From Rhabdophis nuchalis (lineage: Eukaryota > Chordata > Lepidosauria > Squamata > Natricidae): a stretch of DNA of 64,000 nucleotides. The position numbers and the translations under genes are program-made. Numbering within the stretch: the stretch's first letter is position 1; every line of letters starts with the position of its first letter. The stretch covers positions 13,760,001 through 13,824,000 of the forward strand of contig CM077649.1 of the NCBI GenBank assembly GCA_039707465.1, written 5' to 3'. The notes under the pieces are model-generated. The model saw nothing but the letters and a program-made list of their open reading frames with translations, had not been told where the DNA came from and ran no database searches. This document shows, piece by piece, positions 1 through 10,692 of the stretch.

Positions 1-307
1 AATATGGACTGGGTGGTATACAATTAAGTGGAATATACCTTACCTGATGATTGTATTTGAAGTACTGATTAACCGGAGAGAGATATGGAGCACAGAGATG
101 CATGGTCAATCCTGAATCCTATATTATTCAATTTTGTTATTAATGTTATCAATGAAGAGATGGAGGAAAAGTATAACAGATTTCAGATTATATAAAACAG
201 AGCAATCCTGTAGACGACAAAAGGGAGATTAAAAGAACCAGAAATGTTTAAGCCTGAAACGAGTAAACTGAGGATTGATATAATAGTGCATTTTGAATGT
301 CGTAAAG

Positions 308-443
308 CAGGGGTCCCCAACCTTTGCAACTTTAAGTCTGAAGGACTTCAGCTCCCAGAATTCTCCAGCCAGCTTTCTCCAGCCAGAATTCTCCAGCCAG
401 CCAAGTCCTTCAGACTTAAAGTTGCAAAGGTTGGGGACCCCTG
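308..443. mobile_element. Palindromic hAT-like MITE (family A)
   Basis: A non-autonomous fold-back element. The left end CAGGGGTCCCCAACC and its exact inverse at the right end enclose an almost complete palindrome. The apex carries extra CCAGCCAG/TTCTCC units not present in simple copies. The flanking 8-mers TCGTAAAG and CCATAAAG match at 6 of 8 positions, consistent with an aged hAT target duplication. Overlapping open frames on both strands here are by-products of the palindrome. Confidence 0.85.
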
Positions 444-1923
444 CCATAAAGAATGCCTCACAGAAGATTGTCAAGTCTTGTTTCCTATTGTTTCAGATTG
501 CAAAATATAGAATAAAATATTTAAATTCGAAGAAAGCAGATTTGCATTGAATATCTTACGCTCAAGAGTAAGAAGACTTTGATAGTGGAGTAAATTATCA
601 AGATAAATTATCTGCATTTCCTGTCTGGCAAGGATATTTTATTTTGGATTCCTGCTCCTGACCACTCCATGGTCTAATTAACACTTTCAGCTATAAAATT
701 CTATATTTCGCTTTTTTCAATCTTGTTCTATTACTATGCCTTCAACTGCTTCTGCCATTCTTTTTCTTTGGAACTCAATCAATTGATCAATCAATCAATC
801 AACAATCATGCAATAATAAAATAACATTATACTATATATATGTAAACTGATTAGTTATACAGTTATATGAATGAGACTACAATTTTCAGTTTCATCTGAA
901 ATCACAGTCTATCGAATATTTGCAACAAGTCATTTAGAATCCTAGTCAACAACCACAAGAAGATATCAATTCATAATATTTCTGTTTTCCTTTCTTTTCA
1001 TTTGTTAATTTACACTATTTGCCATGCATTCCTCTTACATTCCAATTTGCAGTCTTCCACAATAAATGGGTTCATGAGTATTGACCTTCACTGTTTTGAT
1101 GAGTTGGAGTTTTCAAGTCATATGTTTGTATGTTATATGTTTGTATGTCATATGTATGTCATGTGTCTACAAGTCATATACTTGTAGAGAAGACAAGTTG
1201 ATCAGATTTACTTGTACCCATGCCATGTACTATGTTAGCAATGTAAAGACAATGAGAGCCAATTTCCAACAGGAAGCTTCAAGCCCAGTTTTACTCCAAT
1301 CATGCTCATACTATTTTATGAATGAAGATGAATATTCATGTCCCAGGATAAAATTGCAGGATCCAATCTGGATTGGTCACTGGAACCAGACATTTTGCCT
1401 TCCAAGCTTTCAGATTTAAGCTTGGACATTCTATGAATGTTTATTTTTAAAGATGTAAAGGTTTTATAGATTTTTTAATCTTACAAGCCAACACATTGCA
1501 ACACATCTCATCAATTAATCAATATAAACAATATACTGATACATTCAAGATACAATCAACAAAAACTACATCATAACTGACACAGTATAGAAACCACTTA
1601 AAATGGAAGCTTTTCAGATATTGTCTAAGAATAAATGAAGAACAGGAAATACCAATTTAAATCTGAATTGAGTACCTAAAGTAACAAGCTTATTGTGAAT
1701 GTAAAAATAATGCTTTCTTTTAAGCCTTTGGCAAATATGCAGAATTATATTTAAAACATCTTTTTCTGTTCATTCACCATGAACTTTTCCTATGGATATT
1801 CTTCTGGAGATTAGTTTTATATAATCTTTCATGGTATAGTACAGTCAAAGTTTTAAAGTTTTAATATTATATGGCATGGTAAGTTATACCTGATAGACAT
1901 ACATACAATTTATCTGCCTAGTG
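444..1923. other. No recognisable feature
   Basis: AT-rich sequence with short open frames only. A small TCAA/CAAT-rich patch lies near 778-805 and TATG-like repeats near 1120-1170. No gene, RNA or repeat family was recognised. The first 307 bases of the window are similarly featureless. Confidence 0.5.
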
Positions 1924-2058
1924 CAGGGGTGGGCAATCTTTGCAACTTTAAGTCTGAAGGACTTCAGCTCCCAGACTTCTCCAGCCAGCTTTGCTGGCTG
2001 GAGAAGTCTGGGAGCTGAATTCCTTCAGACTTAAAGTTGCAAAGTTTGCCCACCCCTG
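1924..2058. mobile_element. Palindromic hAT-like MITE, GTGGGCAA end variant
   Basis: A perfect 8-bp target duplication, GCCTAGTG, flanks the element at 1916-1923 and 2059-2066. The ends read CAGGGGTGGGCAA and its inverse, whereas most copies carry TCTCCAACC or TCCCCAACC. The interior is the same family-A palindrome. Both arms carry the variant end, so the change is mirrored. Confidence 0.92.
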
Positions 2059-3853
2059 GCCTAGTGCATGGGCTTCATTCACCTAGTAAAAGCAATGGGA
2101 CTGCATTCAGGATTGTGCCCTAGAGATTTAATGAAATACTGAGGAATTTTTAAACTAGCTAAAACTATAATATTTCAAATATAGGTATTGCCTTTTATAA
2201 CCAATCAATTAAATATGATCAAAAAAATTAAAGAGCCCGTATATTATGTATATTAATGAGTAGCTTTTGTAACTTCCATACATAAGAGAACCAGAAGTAT
2301 CTTTGCAATTTAAAATGCATTTTAATTTTTTAGTTTCTGATTACAGTTTGCAGCTCATAATACTGTAGTTTCATAAAAATGCATACCTTAGGGAGAAAAG
2401 AATACATACATTATTTTATTATAGAGTAAAATGTTTGTCATGGTCCCTTTAGGAAACATGTATATATAGAATAAATAAAGAGGCCCACTTCATGTTTGAA
2501 CATTTGTATAACTATTTGGGCATAAATGTAGACTGTTTGAAATGTATATTTTCACAAAATCCTGCAAGAAATGGAAATGACAGAGTTATCCTTCATATTG
2601 ATGCTTTGGTTTCATAGACGACCATGTAAAGCTACTATCTTCAGTATTTGAAATAACACAAGCTCTTTTTGCAATAAAACCCCAATTTTTTAAAATTTTC
2701 TTCAGTCTGCTTTGGGAAGCCCACAGGAACTGTTAAGGTTATACCAATCCGCCTGTCTTAGCTCCAGAAGTTGGGGCCAAGAAATCATTTCATTATATTC
2801 CTGAAATGGAAAATTACAGTGAAACAGCATCCATCCCCAAGGGCTAACTTCATTTATAGGTTAGACCGAATAGCTCTACCTTATTTCACTTAACGGGTTT
2901 TGTACCAGTCTCTCCTAAGCAATTGTTATGAGCTTACAGTCATTAAGATTAAAAGAAGAGTCACTTAAAATGCAAGTTTACTATTTTTCTGTGTATACTT
3001 AAGAGATAACAAATCTGAGAGGAGGAGGGGCAAACTCATAACGATTCTGCTCACACGAAGGAATGAAATGGTAGCTGACTATGTTGGAGCCAAAAGCAGA
3101 CATAATATAGTGAAATAATATTCAGGCTTTGAGTCAGCCTTTCAGTAAGTGAAGGGGAATTACTGTCCCTCAGTGAGTTTCTGTAATGAATTTGTCTGAA
3201 GGCCAGCCCTAGCTGGGCTTAAGGGCAGACATAGTTCAATTTGTTACTTGTGGAAATGACTAGGTACTTCTGCTTAAAGAAAATAAAGGCGGCTAAACAG
3301 AAACCCAGATTTAAATTATAGCCAGTCTAATTGTGCTCCGATGTTCTTTTGTAAAAGTTGAGCTTAATTTAATTCTTTTTTCATCCGTCAAGGAAAGAGA
3401 AAAAAAACCTCAAGCACTTTATGCATTTCAGATGTAAGAAACTTTTTCTGGAACAATATTGTCACTAATAATCAGCTACAAACAGATATGATGGTATGTA
3501 TGACAGGTAAAGCTCAGTTCAGGCCAAAACGACTATTTTTCTTTCAGTGAAACTGTTCCATGTTGATATTTTCTGGAGAGTATTCTTCATATCCTGCATG
3601 GATTCTAGAGCACATGGTAGCAATAGACTTTTAGAGTTTTGGAAGTACACTATGATCACATTATAAAAAAATATTGGCAGATGTTTTTAACTAGCTCAGT
3701 TTACCGTTTTATTTTTTTCTGGGTAGACATGCATATTTCCAAAGAGAATACTGGACTTCAATCATCTACCAATTTTAATAAGGCATTCAGGATCTATATG
3801 TGTCATAGAAGCATTGTTGGAAATAAAAATTATGTTTAGCTTCCCTTGTAAAT
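2059..3853. other. No recognisable feature
   Basis: About 1.8 kb of AT-rich sequence without an identifiable repeat, RNA or coding exon. Open frames are short and have no recognisable motif. Confidence 0.5.
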
Positions 3854-3922
3854 TCATCCATCCATCCATCCATCCATCCATCCATCCATCCATCCATCCA
3901 TCCATCCATCCATCCATCCATC
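3854..3922. repeat. (ATCC)n microsatellite
   Basis: About 17 uninterrupted tetranucleotide units. It generates a spurious minus-strand frame of repeated MDGW residues. Confidence 0.97.
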
Positions 3923-3992
3923 GAAACAAAAAGTCTGATGTTTAAAAAGGAAATTAGGCTGATATATTAGCACCATAAGCATTACATTAACA

Positions 3993-4127
3993 CAGGGGTC
4001 TGCAAAGTTGGCTCTTTGAAGACCGGTGGACTTCAACTCCCAGAATTCCCCAGACAGCTATGCTGTCTGGGGAATTCTGGGAGTTGAAGTCCACCGGTCT
4101 TCAAAGAGCCAACTTTGCAGACCCCTG
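3993..4127. mobile_element. Palindromic hAT-like MITE (family B)
   Basis: The ends read CAGGGGTCTGCAAAGTTGG and its inverse. The stem is near-perfect and the apex reads AGACAGCTATGCTGTCT. Flanking 8-mers CATTAACA and CATTAGCA match at 7 of 8. The outer 40 bp differ from family A, but the inner GGACTTCAACTCCCAGAATT block resembles that of families C and D. Confidence 0.9.
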
Positions 4128-4203
4128 CATTAGCAGACTGAACTGGTATATATCCTGGTTCTATCCAAATGTGTGGGAAGCACATTGAGATTTGAGAACA
4201 TGA

Positions 4204-4451
4204 TGTCTGCTAAAAGTCTGGCTATCACAACCTGGCTGGGAAATGAACATCAATTCCAAAGACTGGCAGAATGCATTCGCCGACACCAATCAGCAGTCAG
4301 AAGACATGATGAAAACTCATATGGACAAGCTTAACCATAGTGTCAGTTTGGAAATTGTGACTATGCTAGACCACACTAAGTCCAAAAATGCTAGGGAATT
4401 TCTGGAAACCTGGCACTCTGACAAATTATCTATCAATATACACATTTTTTT
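4204..4451 (+). mobile_element. Penelope-like retroelement, 3' coding remnant
   Basis: An open frame on the plus strand carries a block reading DHTKSKNAREFLETWHSD followed by SIN.HI. I recognise this as similar to the C-terminal GIY-YIG endonuclease part of Penelope-like reverse transcriptases, but this is from memory and not verified. The frame is interrupted by a LINE at about 4452, and a continuation reading IYTLRKRD resumes near 5245. Only the extreme C-terminus is preserved and no reverse-transcriptase motif is present. It is decayed and non-functional. Confidence 0.45.
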
Positions 4452-5242
4452 TCAAGATGGCAGCACACTTAGGCGCAGCGGCTTTGAGCTCCTGGTGTCA
4501 CAGCAGAGTTTGGCAAAAACTAGTCTTTACCCGCAGGGAGTTAAGTTATTATTAACTTATTATTAAAAATAAAGATCTTCTAGTCGACTCGATATTACCA
4601 GGGACTTCCAGCAGTCTCATAATATACCAAGTGACATAGTAAGACTGCCAGACTCTCCATGGATCGTTGTTTGGCCTAGGAGGCAGCGAAGAGAACTGAA
4701 GCAGAAGCGGGGATGCAGAGCAGGTTTGCTAGTTCAGTTACGGAAGCAGCCTCACAGACCAGCATTACCAAGCATTTCCTAACCAACTCTAGATCCTTTG
4801 TCCACAAAACTGATGAACTAGAGCTATGGATGGCAGCCTCATTCGTGACTGCTGTGTGATGATCATCACAGAGACCTGGCTTCATCCACTTGTACCGGAT
4901 GTGTCTGTGGAGCTAACTAACCACACCATACACCGCTTTGACAGAAACAACAACTCAGATAAAAGCAAAGGTGGAGGACTGTGTATTTACACACATAATA
5001 ACTGGTGTACTAACAGTAGAATTGCTTATACACACTGTTCTGCAGACGTGGAATTCTCAACTGTCATTTGTCGGCCATTTTATCTGCCTGGAGAGATTTC
5101 TGTTATAGTTATCACTGCTGTCTATATTCCACCTGATGCAAATGTTAGCACAACACTCAAACCAATTTCATTATAATTTTTTTATTTTATTACAATGACA
5201 ATAAAGATGATGATGATGATGATGATGATGATTATAAAAAAC
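4452..5242 (+). mobile_element. CR1-superfamily (Rex/L3-like) LINE, internally deleted
   Basis: It begins with a T-run and a CAAGATGGCAG 5' untranslated start. It then encodes part of an AP-type endonuclease at about 4790-5160, including IITETWLHP, GGGLCIYTHNNWCTN and VIITAVYIPPDAN-like blocks with the catalytic ETW glutamate. After that it jumps directly to a 3' tail reading ATGACAATAAAG plus a (GAT)n run. The rest of the endonuclease and the whole reverse transcriptase are missing. It sits inside the Penelope-like frame. Flanking CAATATACACA and CAATATCTACACA look like a slightly altered target duplication. The family is tentative; the EN-then-tail layout is directly visible. Confidence 0.7.
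5206..5232. repeat. (GAT)n microsatellite at LINE tail
   Basis: About nine GAT units directly follow ATGACAATAAAG, and form the 3' terminal repeat of the LINE ending at 5242. Confidence 0.9.
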
Positions 5243-5640
5243 AATATCTACACACTACGCAAAAGAGACAATCAGCAAGCCAAAAAGGGAACAAAAATAT
5301 GAAAACACCTTCACACCCAAATGAGCATAGATTAACTCCAAGATTAGCATCAGATCAGCAATCAAGTAAACAGTACCCCAATCAAGGAACTGCCAAACAA
5401 GCCAACAGTAAAAAAAAAACCCTCCCAAAGAAACTCTAAGACCACCCTCACCAACACTGACCAGGCAAGTCACTAGAATATAAACTGAAAGCAAATCTGA
5501 TTCCTTACTAGCACTAATGATGCAATCTAGTTGGGTAATGAAACATCTGCAAGAAAACAGCCGAGATCAGAGAGCACCAAGGACCCCTCATTTCAACCCT
5601 GAGCTACAAATATCCTACTTTATTGGCACAGCAATTACAA
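5243..5640 (+). mobile_element. Penelope-like 3' region with hammerhead-like motif
   Basis: The sequence resumes the Penelope-like frame (IYTLRKRDNQQAKKGT, then stop) and continues into a non-coding region homologous to the reverse complement of about 49560-49765. At 5514-5544 it contains CTAATGA and, 19 bases later, GAAAC. This is the spacing expected of a hammerhead ribozyme core (CTGANGA...GAAA). The first motif has a G-to-A change and the helix between them is poorly closed, so it is probably inactive. Hammerhead ribozymes are known in Penelope-like elements of animals. Confidence 0.45.
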
Positions 5641-6599
5641 TTTTCTCTCACAGGATGCTCTCTATAGTTATGTTTACCTCCATTTCAGGTTGAGGAGCAC
5701 ACTTCTAAACAAAACTCTGGATGCCAGGTGCCCATCATTTCTATGTCTAAAGAAACATATGAGCTCTAAATGCTATCCTAGAAAATGCTAGAAGCTGAGA
5801 AGGAGAGGTAAGAGGTCTAGGAGGCATCAAAAGTGAGGTCTGTATATACATTGTTATTCTCTCTACCACACCCGGGACCTCACACATAATTTTGGTACAG
5901 CTTCAAATCAACTGAGCAAGTATCTATGGAGAGAAATTATAAATAGGAGAGAAGCCAGACCATCTTTCCAGAAACAGAAGCCCACAGCAGAAAGATCTTA
6001 GAAAATTGGAAAGAGATGGAGAATAAACACAGTAGCTTTCTCTTCTGAGAAGAGAAAGAAAGAGCTATAAAGAGACTGTTTCCCCAATGTCCAGGTACTA
6101 ATCATTAACGTCTCCTTCTGATTGTACTCTTGTGTTCAGAAGAAATATATAAGAGTATTTTATTCACAGACATGGAAATGTGAGCACAGGTCTCAGTGCA
6201 ATTATAAATCTTGGCGTTCCCCTTTGGTACAATATTTCATACTTATTTTGTGAAAGGAAAGCAAAACTATTCAAACAAAGTATCTGTCATGAGGAGAGAG
6301 TCATATCCCTATACCCCATATTAGCATGATATAGTTGTGTTTATAGGTCAAAATACGAATTCCTTTTCTTTTTCAGTATGAAGACTGGTTGGTGAACACC
6401 TTTTTCCACAAAGTTCCCCAAAAGCCAGCCTGGTATACTGTTTAAGATATTGTATTACAACCTGGGACACCAGGCCGTAAATGAGCATTCTCAAATCACT
6501 GAGACCATGCTGTCAGCCCATCAAAGGCTGTCAGCAGTATGTAAAACTGGGTGTGTATGTCTTATGTGGAATACGCCATTGTCCTAGTGGTTGGGTTGT
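5641..6599. other. No recognisable feature
   Basis: Mixed-composition sequence between the Penelope-like relic and the CR1 3' end. No family was recognised. Confidence 0.4.
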
Positions 6600-7027
6600 T
6601 CAGTGAAGGATTACTTTCAGATCAATTTAATAGTGGAGAAGAGAGGGGCAGGAGCAAAGGTGTGCATTGTTGGAAGCTAGACCTCAAACAAATAAGAGGA
6701 AGTACATTTTCACCCAGAGGATCCCTGGTCTATGGAACTCCCTGCCAGAAGAAGTGGTGACAGCTGTCAGCCTCGACACCTTTAAGAAAGGATTAGACGA
6801 GTTCATGGACAACAAGGGTATCAATGGCTATCATGATGGATGCCTAAGGTTGGAGAGATAGGCAGGATATTTCTCAATGCCATTTGCAGGGAATCATAAG
6901 CAGGTGAAGACATCTGCTTGGGAAGACCCTGAAGCAAATGGGGAGCCACTGTGTGAGACAGAAGGCTGGACCAGATGGGCTGTGGCCTGTTCCAGCAAGG
7001 CTGTTCTTATGTTCTTATGTTCTTATT
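6600..7027 (+). mobile_element. CR1 LINE, 3' end
   Basis: A 5'-truncated CR1 carries the last part of ORF2 (GLWNSLPEEVV, LDTFKKGLDEFMDN) in drifting frames. It then has the typical CR1 3' end: a stretch about a purported ...ACCAGATGGGCTGTGGCC, and an 8-bp repeat tail of TGTTCTTA units at 7003-7027. The reading frame breaks around 6700. It is a dead copy belonging to an amniote CR1 lineage older than the GTATTATATT-tailed copies further right. Confidence 0.85.
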
Positions 7028-7403
7028 GTTCTGAAGGGACCCCCAAAAGCAAAAGATGGAGGAATTTGCAGAGTTTGCATACACCCTAAGAGAAAACTTT
7101 ATGCAAAAACTATCAGGAAGGGGAAAAAAATATTAGCATGCAATTTAAACCATACAATTCATCCTAGATATCAATTGGACATCTATCTAGAAACCCAAAT
7201 TTCTCCTGCTCAACAAAGAGCTTTCTTTCAAAGCTAAGCATGAGTTATTCCTTTCTTCTGTACTTAATGAAATATTTATTAAAATCCCCACATTTCAGAG
7301 TATTTGTCACTGTGTACAAGAAACATTGAAACTACCATCCACATCCTGCTTTGCAGGGTAGTCACCAAAATTTTACACCCCCCTACCAAAGTTTTACACC
7401 ATG

Positions 7404-7725
7404 TAGAGGCGTGATGGCTCAGTGACTTAAAAGAAGCTTGAGAAAGCTTATATTCCAGTGGTTCGAGTCTACCACTGCATGACATAGTGAGCTCTTATCA
7501 CTTGCCTTGGCTCTTGCCAACCTAGCAGTTCAAAAGCAAGAAGAGAAATAGGCACCATTTCAGTGGGAACAATGTTCTGTTAAAGCTTTGCCCTGTGGTG
7601 TGATGTCATTTGGCCCTATAACTGTGGAAATGTCTTCAGACAGTGCTGGCTCAATGGCTTAAAGAAATGGAGATAAGCACCACTCCCTAAAGTCGGCTAC
7701 AATCTGCAGGGACTCCTTTATCGTC
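7404..7725 (+). mobile_element. Sauria-type tRNA-derived SINE (old)
   Basis: It begins with GGCGTGATGGCTCAGTGACT and a tRNA-like B-box region GGTTCGAGTC. The middle reads CCTAGCAGTTC...AAATAGG, and the 3' part GGAGATAAGCACCACTCC and AAAGTCGGCTACAA resembles a Bov-B-like LINE tail. The copy is heavily diverged. The family was assigned by recognition of these blocks. Confidence 0.6.
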
Positions 7726-8295
7726 ACTTTTTACCATATTATACAGACAAAAAAAAAAGTTTGCTTGTGGCTTTTCTTTTATCTGACAGGAAACTATTCA
7801 TAACATATAATGCAGCTGATTTTTTGTGTGGGAACTATCAAACAAATCACTGTGGGCTTGGATATAGGCAAACATGCTGAAAAAAATATCTTTTATTACT
7901 ATTACTATTTTTGTCATCAAATCCTTTTTATAATTTAATAAAACTGCTCTAAACAATTTAACATTCCTAGAATGTAATAATAATTTGTTTCCTCTTTATT
8001 TACAGGTTTAAAACATTAGTTTTATCTCTTTATCCTGAAAAAATATTTTATTATACTATTTTATAACTACACTATGTCTACACTATGCGGTTCAAGAGCT
8101 CACATGGGTCTGATATTCTCCACTTTTGTATTATTCTTTCACTATTTGCCCCATTATTTCATTATTTGTATTTACGTCTGGTTATTGTGTTATGTTGGCC
8201 ATTGACAGAAATAAAGGAACTTATTTAGCTCTAATGCAGTTTTGTTTTAAATGACAAGAACTATTGGGGACAAGAACCATTGGGGAATACCTCTG
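7726..8295. other. No recognisable feature
   Basis: AT-rich sequence with no recognised gene or repeat. Confidence 0.4.
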
Positions 8296-8357
8296 GGTCC
8301 CCGCCCTGGGTCCTTTTTGGAGAAGGTGCGGGGTATAAATTTGAATAAATCTAAATC
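8296..8357 (+). mobile_element. L2-type LINE, extreme 3' tail
   Basis: CCGCCCTGGGTCC followed by GGTGCGGGGTATAAATTTGA is the same terminal motif that ends the longer L2 copies near 14.4, 34.5 and 45.5 kb. Only about 60 bp remain. Confidence 0.75.
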
Positions 8358-8823
8358 TCTGGATTAGTTGCTATGATTAGTTTATCAACATTTATGTAAC
8401 AGTCTGATTGTGTCAACTTGATTATCTAAGTTTCTCCTAAAATGAGATGGCAGTTTACTTCTATTTGCACTTCAACTGACAGGTTTGTTTTCTTAGGCTA
8501 AAGAGCTTACCTCATAACCCACAAGGAAAGTACCAAGGAAGTAATTATTGGCTTCGGGATTCCACTTCACTTGTAAAAGTCAAATGTGACTCCACAGCCT
8601 CAACCAAAACCACAGTGAAAGATTGAGAGATTGCAGGTGAGAGAGTGATGAATGGACCAAAGTTATAGGATTAGTAAAGGATCTGTTGTGTTAAGAAATA
8701 TGATTGCCAAAATAATGATGCATTACTTTCAAGCAGAGGAAATCTAATGAGAAATTTGAACAAGTTAGTGGAAAGAGAGACATTTTGTAAAAATGTAAGA
8801 AAATTCCTTCTGTCATTCTAGAG

Positions 8824-8958
8824 CAGGGGTCTCCAACCTTTGCAACTTTAAGTCTGAAGGACTTCAGCTCCCAGAATTCACCAGCCAGCAAAGCTGGCTG
8901 GAGAAGTCTGGGAGCTGAAATCCTTCAGACTTAAAGTTGCAAAGGTTGGAGACCCCTG
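8824..8958. mobile_element. Palindromic hAT-like MITE (family A)
   Basis: Ends CAGGGGTCTCCAACC and exact inverse; the apex reads CCAGCCAGCAAAGCTGGCTGG. Flanking 8-mers TTCTAGAG and TTTTAGAA match at 6 of 8. One arm has CACC where the other implies CTCC, and the stem is otherwise nearly perfect. Confidence 0.9.
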
Positions 8959-9670
8959 TTTTAGAAGACAGTGATTCATTTTATTTATTTATTTATTAAA
9001 TTTGTCTCATTATGAGGTTACTCACTTTTTATTTAACTGGCTTTTCTGCTTCTTCTCTGGTTTCTTGAAGATTTCTGAATCAACTGTTTACAATTCTGTT
9101 TCTCCATTGTATACTTGTCTGAAGTATGCATAAATATATACTCCCTGCCCAAATTTCATTTTAATTCTGGAACTGAAATGAGCATAACATCGGACATTAT
9201 TGGAGTTCAGTACAGAAAGTATAGGCACCATCCCAGAGTCTTGAATGTTAAAATAATTGTTGGTTTGCAGCTTATGCTGAAAGTTATGTCAATTTCAAAC
9301 CATTAGCCACAGAAAGTTGCTTCAAGGCAATAAGGAGAACTCAAATGAACATTTTGCTCTAAAGAAATATGAGATTGAAGTTAACATCTGAAACAGAGAG
9401 ACACCAGCCATGGAGAGGGAAAGAGATTTGCTAGGGTATGCATCATGGATTTTCATCTGTACTATGTAAGTATCAACTGTTCTATCAAATAAACTCAATT
9501 AAACTATTCTTCCATTCATTCAAATCCCTTTGTAGAGATCCTGGAATCTCCAAGATATCTAAGAATAAAAAAGCAAAATATTTGTTTACATTGTCCATAG
9601 AAATTTAGTATCATTATACATGTTGATAGTTTATAAAGTTATAAATACTATACAATTATATAGTTTAAAC
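8959..9670. other. No recognisable feature
   Basis: AT-rich sequence with a short ATTT repeat near 8980-9000. Nothing else was recognised. Confidence 0.4.
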
Positions 9671-9743
9671 TAGGGGTCTCCAACCTTTGCAACTTTAAGT
9701 CTGAAGGACTTCAGCTCCCAGACTTCTCCAGCCAGCAAAGCTG
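9671..9743. mobile_element. Half of a palindromic hAT-like MITE
   Basis: The left arm only (TAGGGGTCTCCAACC through CCAGCCAGCAAAGCTG) is present. Homology stops at the apex and no right arm follows. The first base of the terminus is T instead of C. Confidence 0.85.
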
Positions 9744-9935
9744 TGTACTCTCCAATGCGTGAGGATTTCTTGATAAATTCTAAGTCCTTGGAATGAAACT
9801 AAGGAAAATCCTTGGCACCTTTGATGAGCAGCAATTGTTCTAAAGTTATCTTGATTAAGACTGGTTGTGCTCTCCAAATGACTGGGAAGAGATACGTCAG
9901 AATCTGAGAGTGCAGCACCTTTTCAGACTTGACAA

Positions 9936-10013
<78 letters not shown>

Positions 10014-10692
10014 TTTAATTTATGGCCCGCTCTCTCTCCCCGAAGGGACTCGAGGCGGTGCACAGGGGATTTAAAAATACATATATAAAAACACAAGCAT
10101 AAATACAATTTAAAATGAATTAAACTTAACCCTACGCTAAAATCCCAGACCAACTAAAATTAGACCCCTAAAAACCCTAATAGAGCAATTCAGTTACCCC
10201 AAGCCGGCCAGGCAGAAAAAATGAGTTATTAATTTTTGACGGAAGGAGCAGACGTCCGTAGTTCTTCTAATTTCGGGGGGAAGGTCGTTCCAGAGGGTCG
10301 GGCCCGCCACAGAGAAGGCCCTTCCCCTGGGTGTCACCTGCTGGCATAGCCTAGTGGACGGCACCCAGAGAAGTCCCTGTCTGTGGGAGCGAATCGGCCG
10401 CAGGGATGTATGGGGCAGGATGCAATCCCGCAGATAGCTAGGTCCCGTGCCATGGAGCGCTTTGAAGATGATAACCAACACCTTGAAGCGCACCCGAAAG
10501 ACGACAGGCAGCCAATGCAGCTCGCGCAGGAGCGGTGTTACATGGGAAAACCTAGAGGTTCCCATAACTGCCCGCGTGGCTGCATTCTGGACAAGCTGCA
10601 GACTTCGGGTGCACCTCAAGGGGAGCCCCATGTAGAGAGCATTACAGTAGTCCAGTAGGGATGTCACGAGTGCATGAGTGACTGTGCAAAAG
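9936..10692 (-). mobile_element. L2-type LINE, 5'-truncated
   Basis: A minus-strand frame ending at 10194 encodes the post-reverse-transcriptase C-terminus: TVTHALVTSLLDYCNALY, LQLVQNAATRAVMG, LHWLPVVFRVRFKVL, IFKALHGTGPSYLRD, RAFSVAGPTLWNDLPPEIR, ending in CLAGLG. The frame is uninterrupted for about 165 codons. It is followed by a 3' untranslated region with CCTCGAGTCCCTTCGGGGAG and a (TTA)n tail that reads as TAA units on the plus strand (9936-10013). The amino end, with endonuclease and polymerase, is missing. Residues beyond 10692 are no longer L2-like. Confidence 0.9.

Noticed and set aside
3854..4036. 60-codon minus-strand frame with repeated MDGW
   Set aside because: It is the translation of the ATCC microsatellite.
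9865..10153. Frames with poly-Ile or poly-Leu
   Set aside because: Translations of the (TAA)n tail of the L2 at 9936; no gene.
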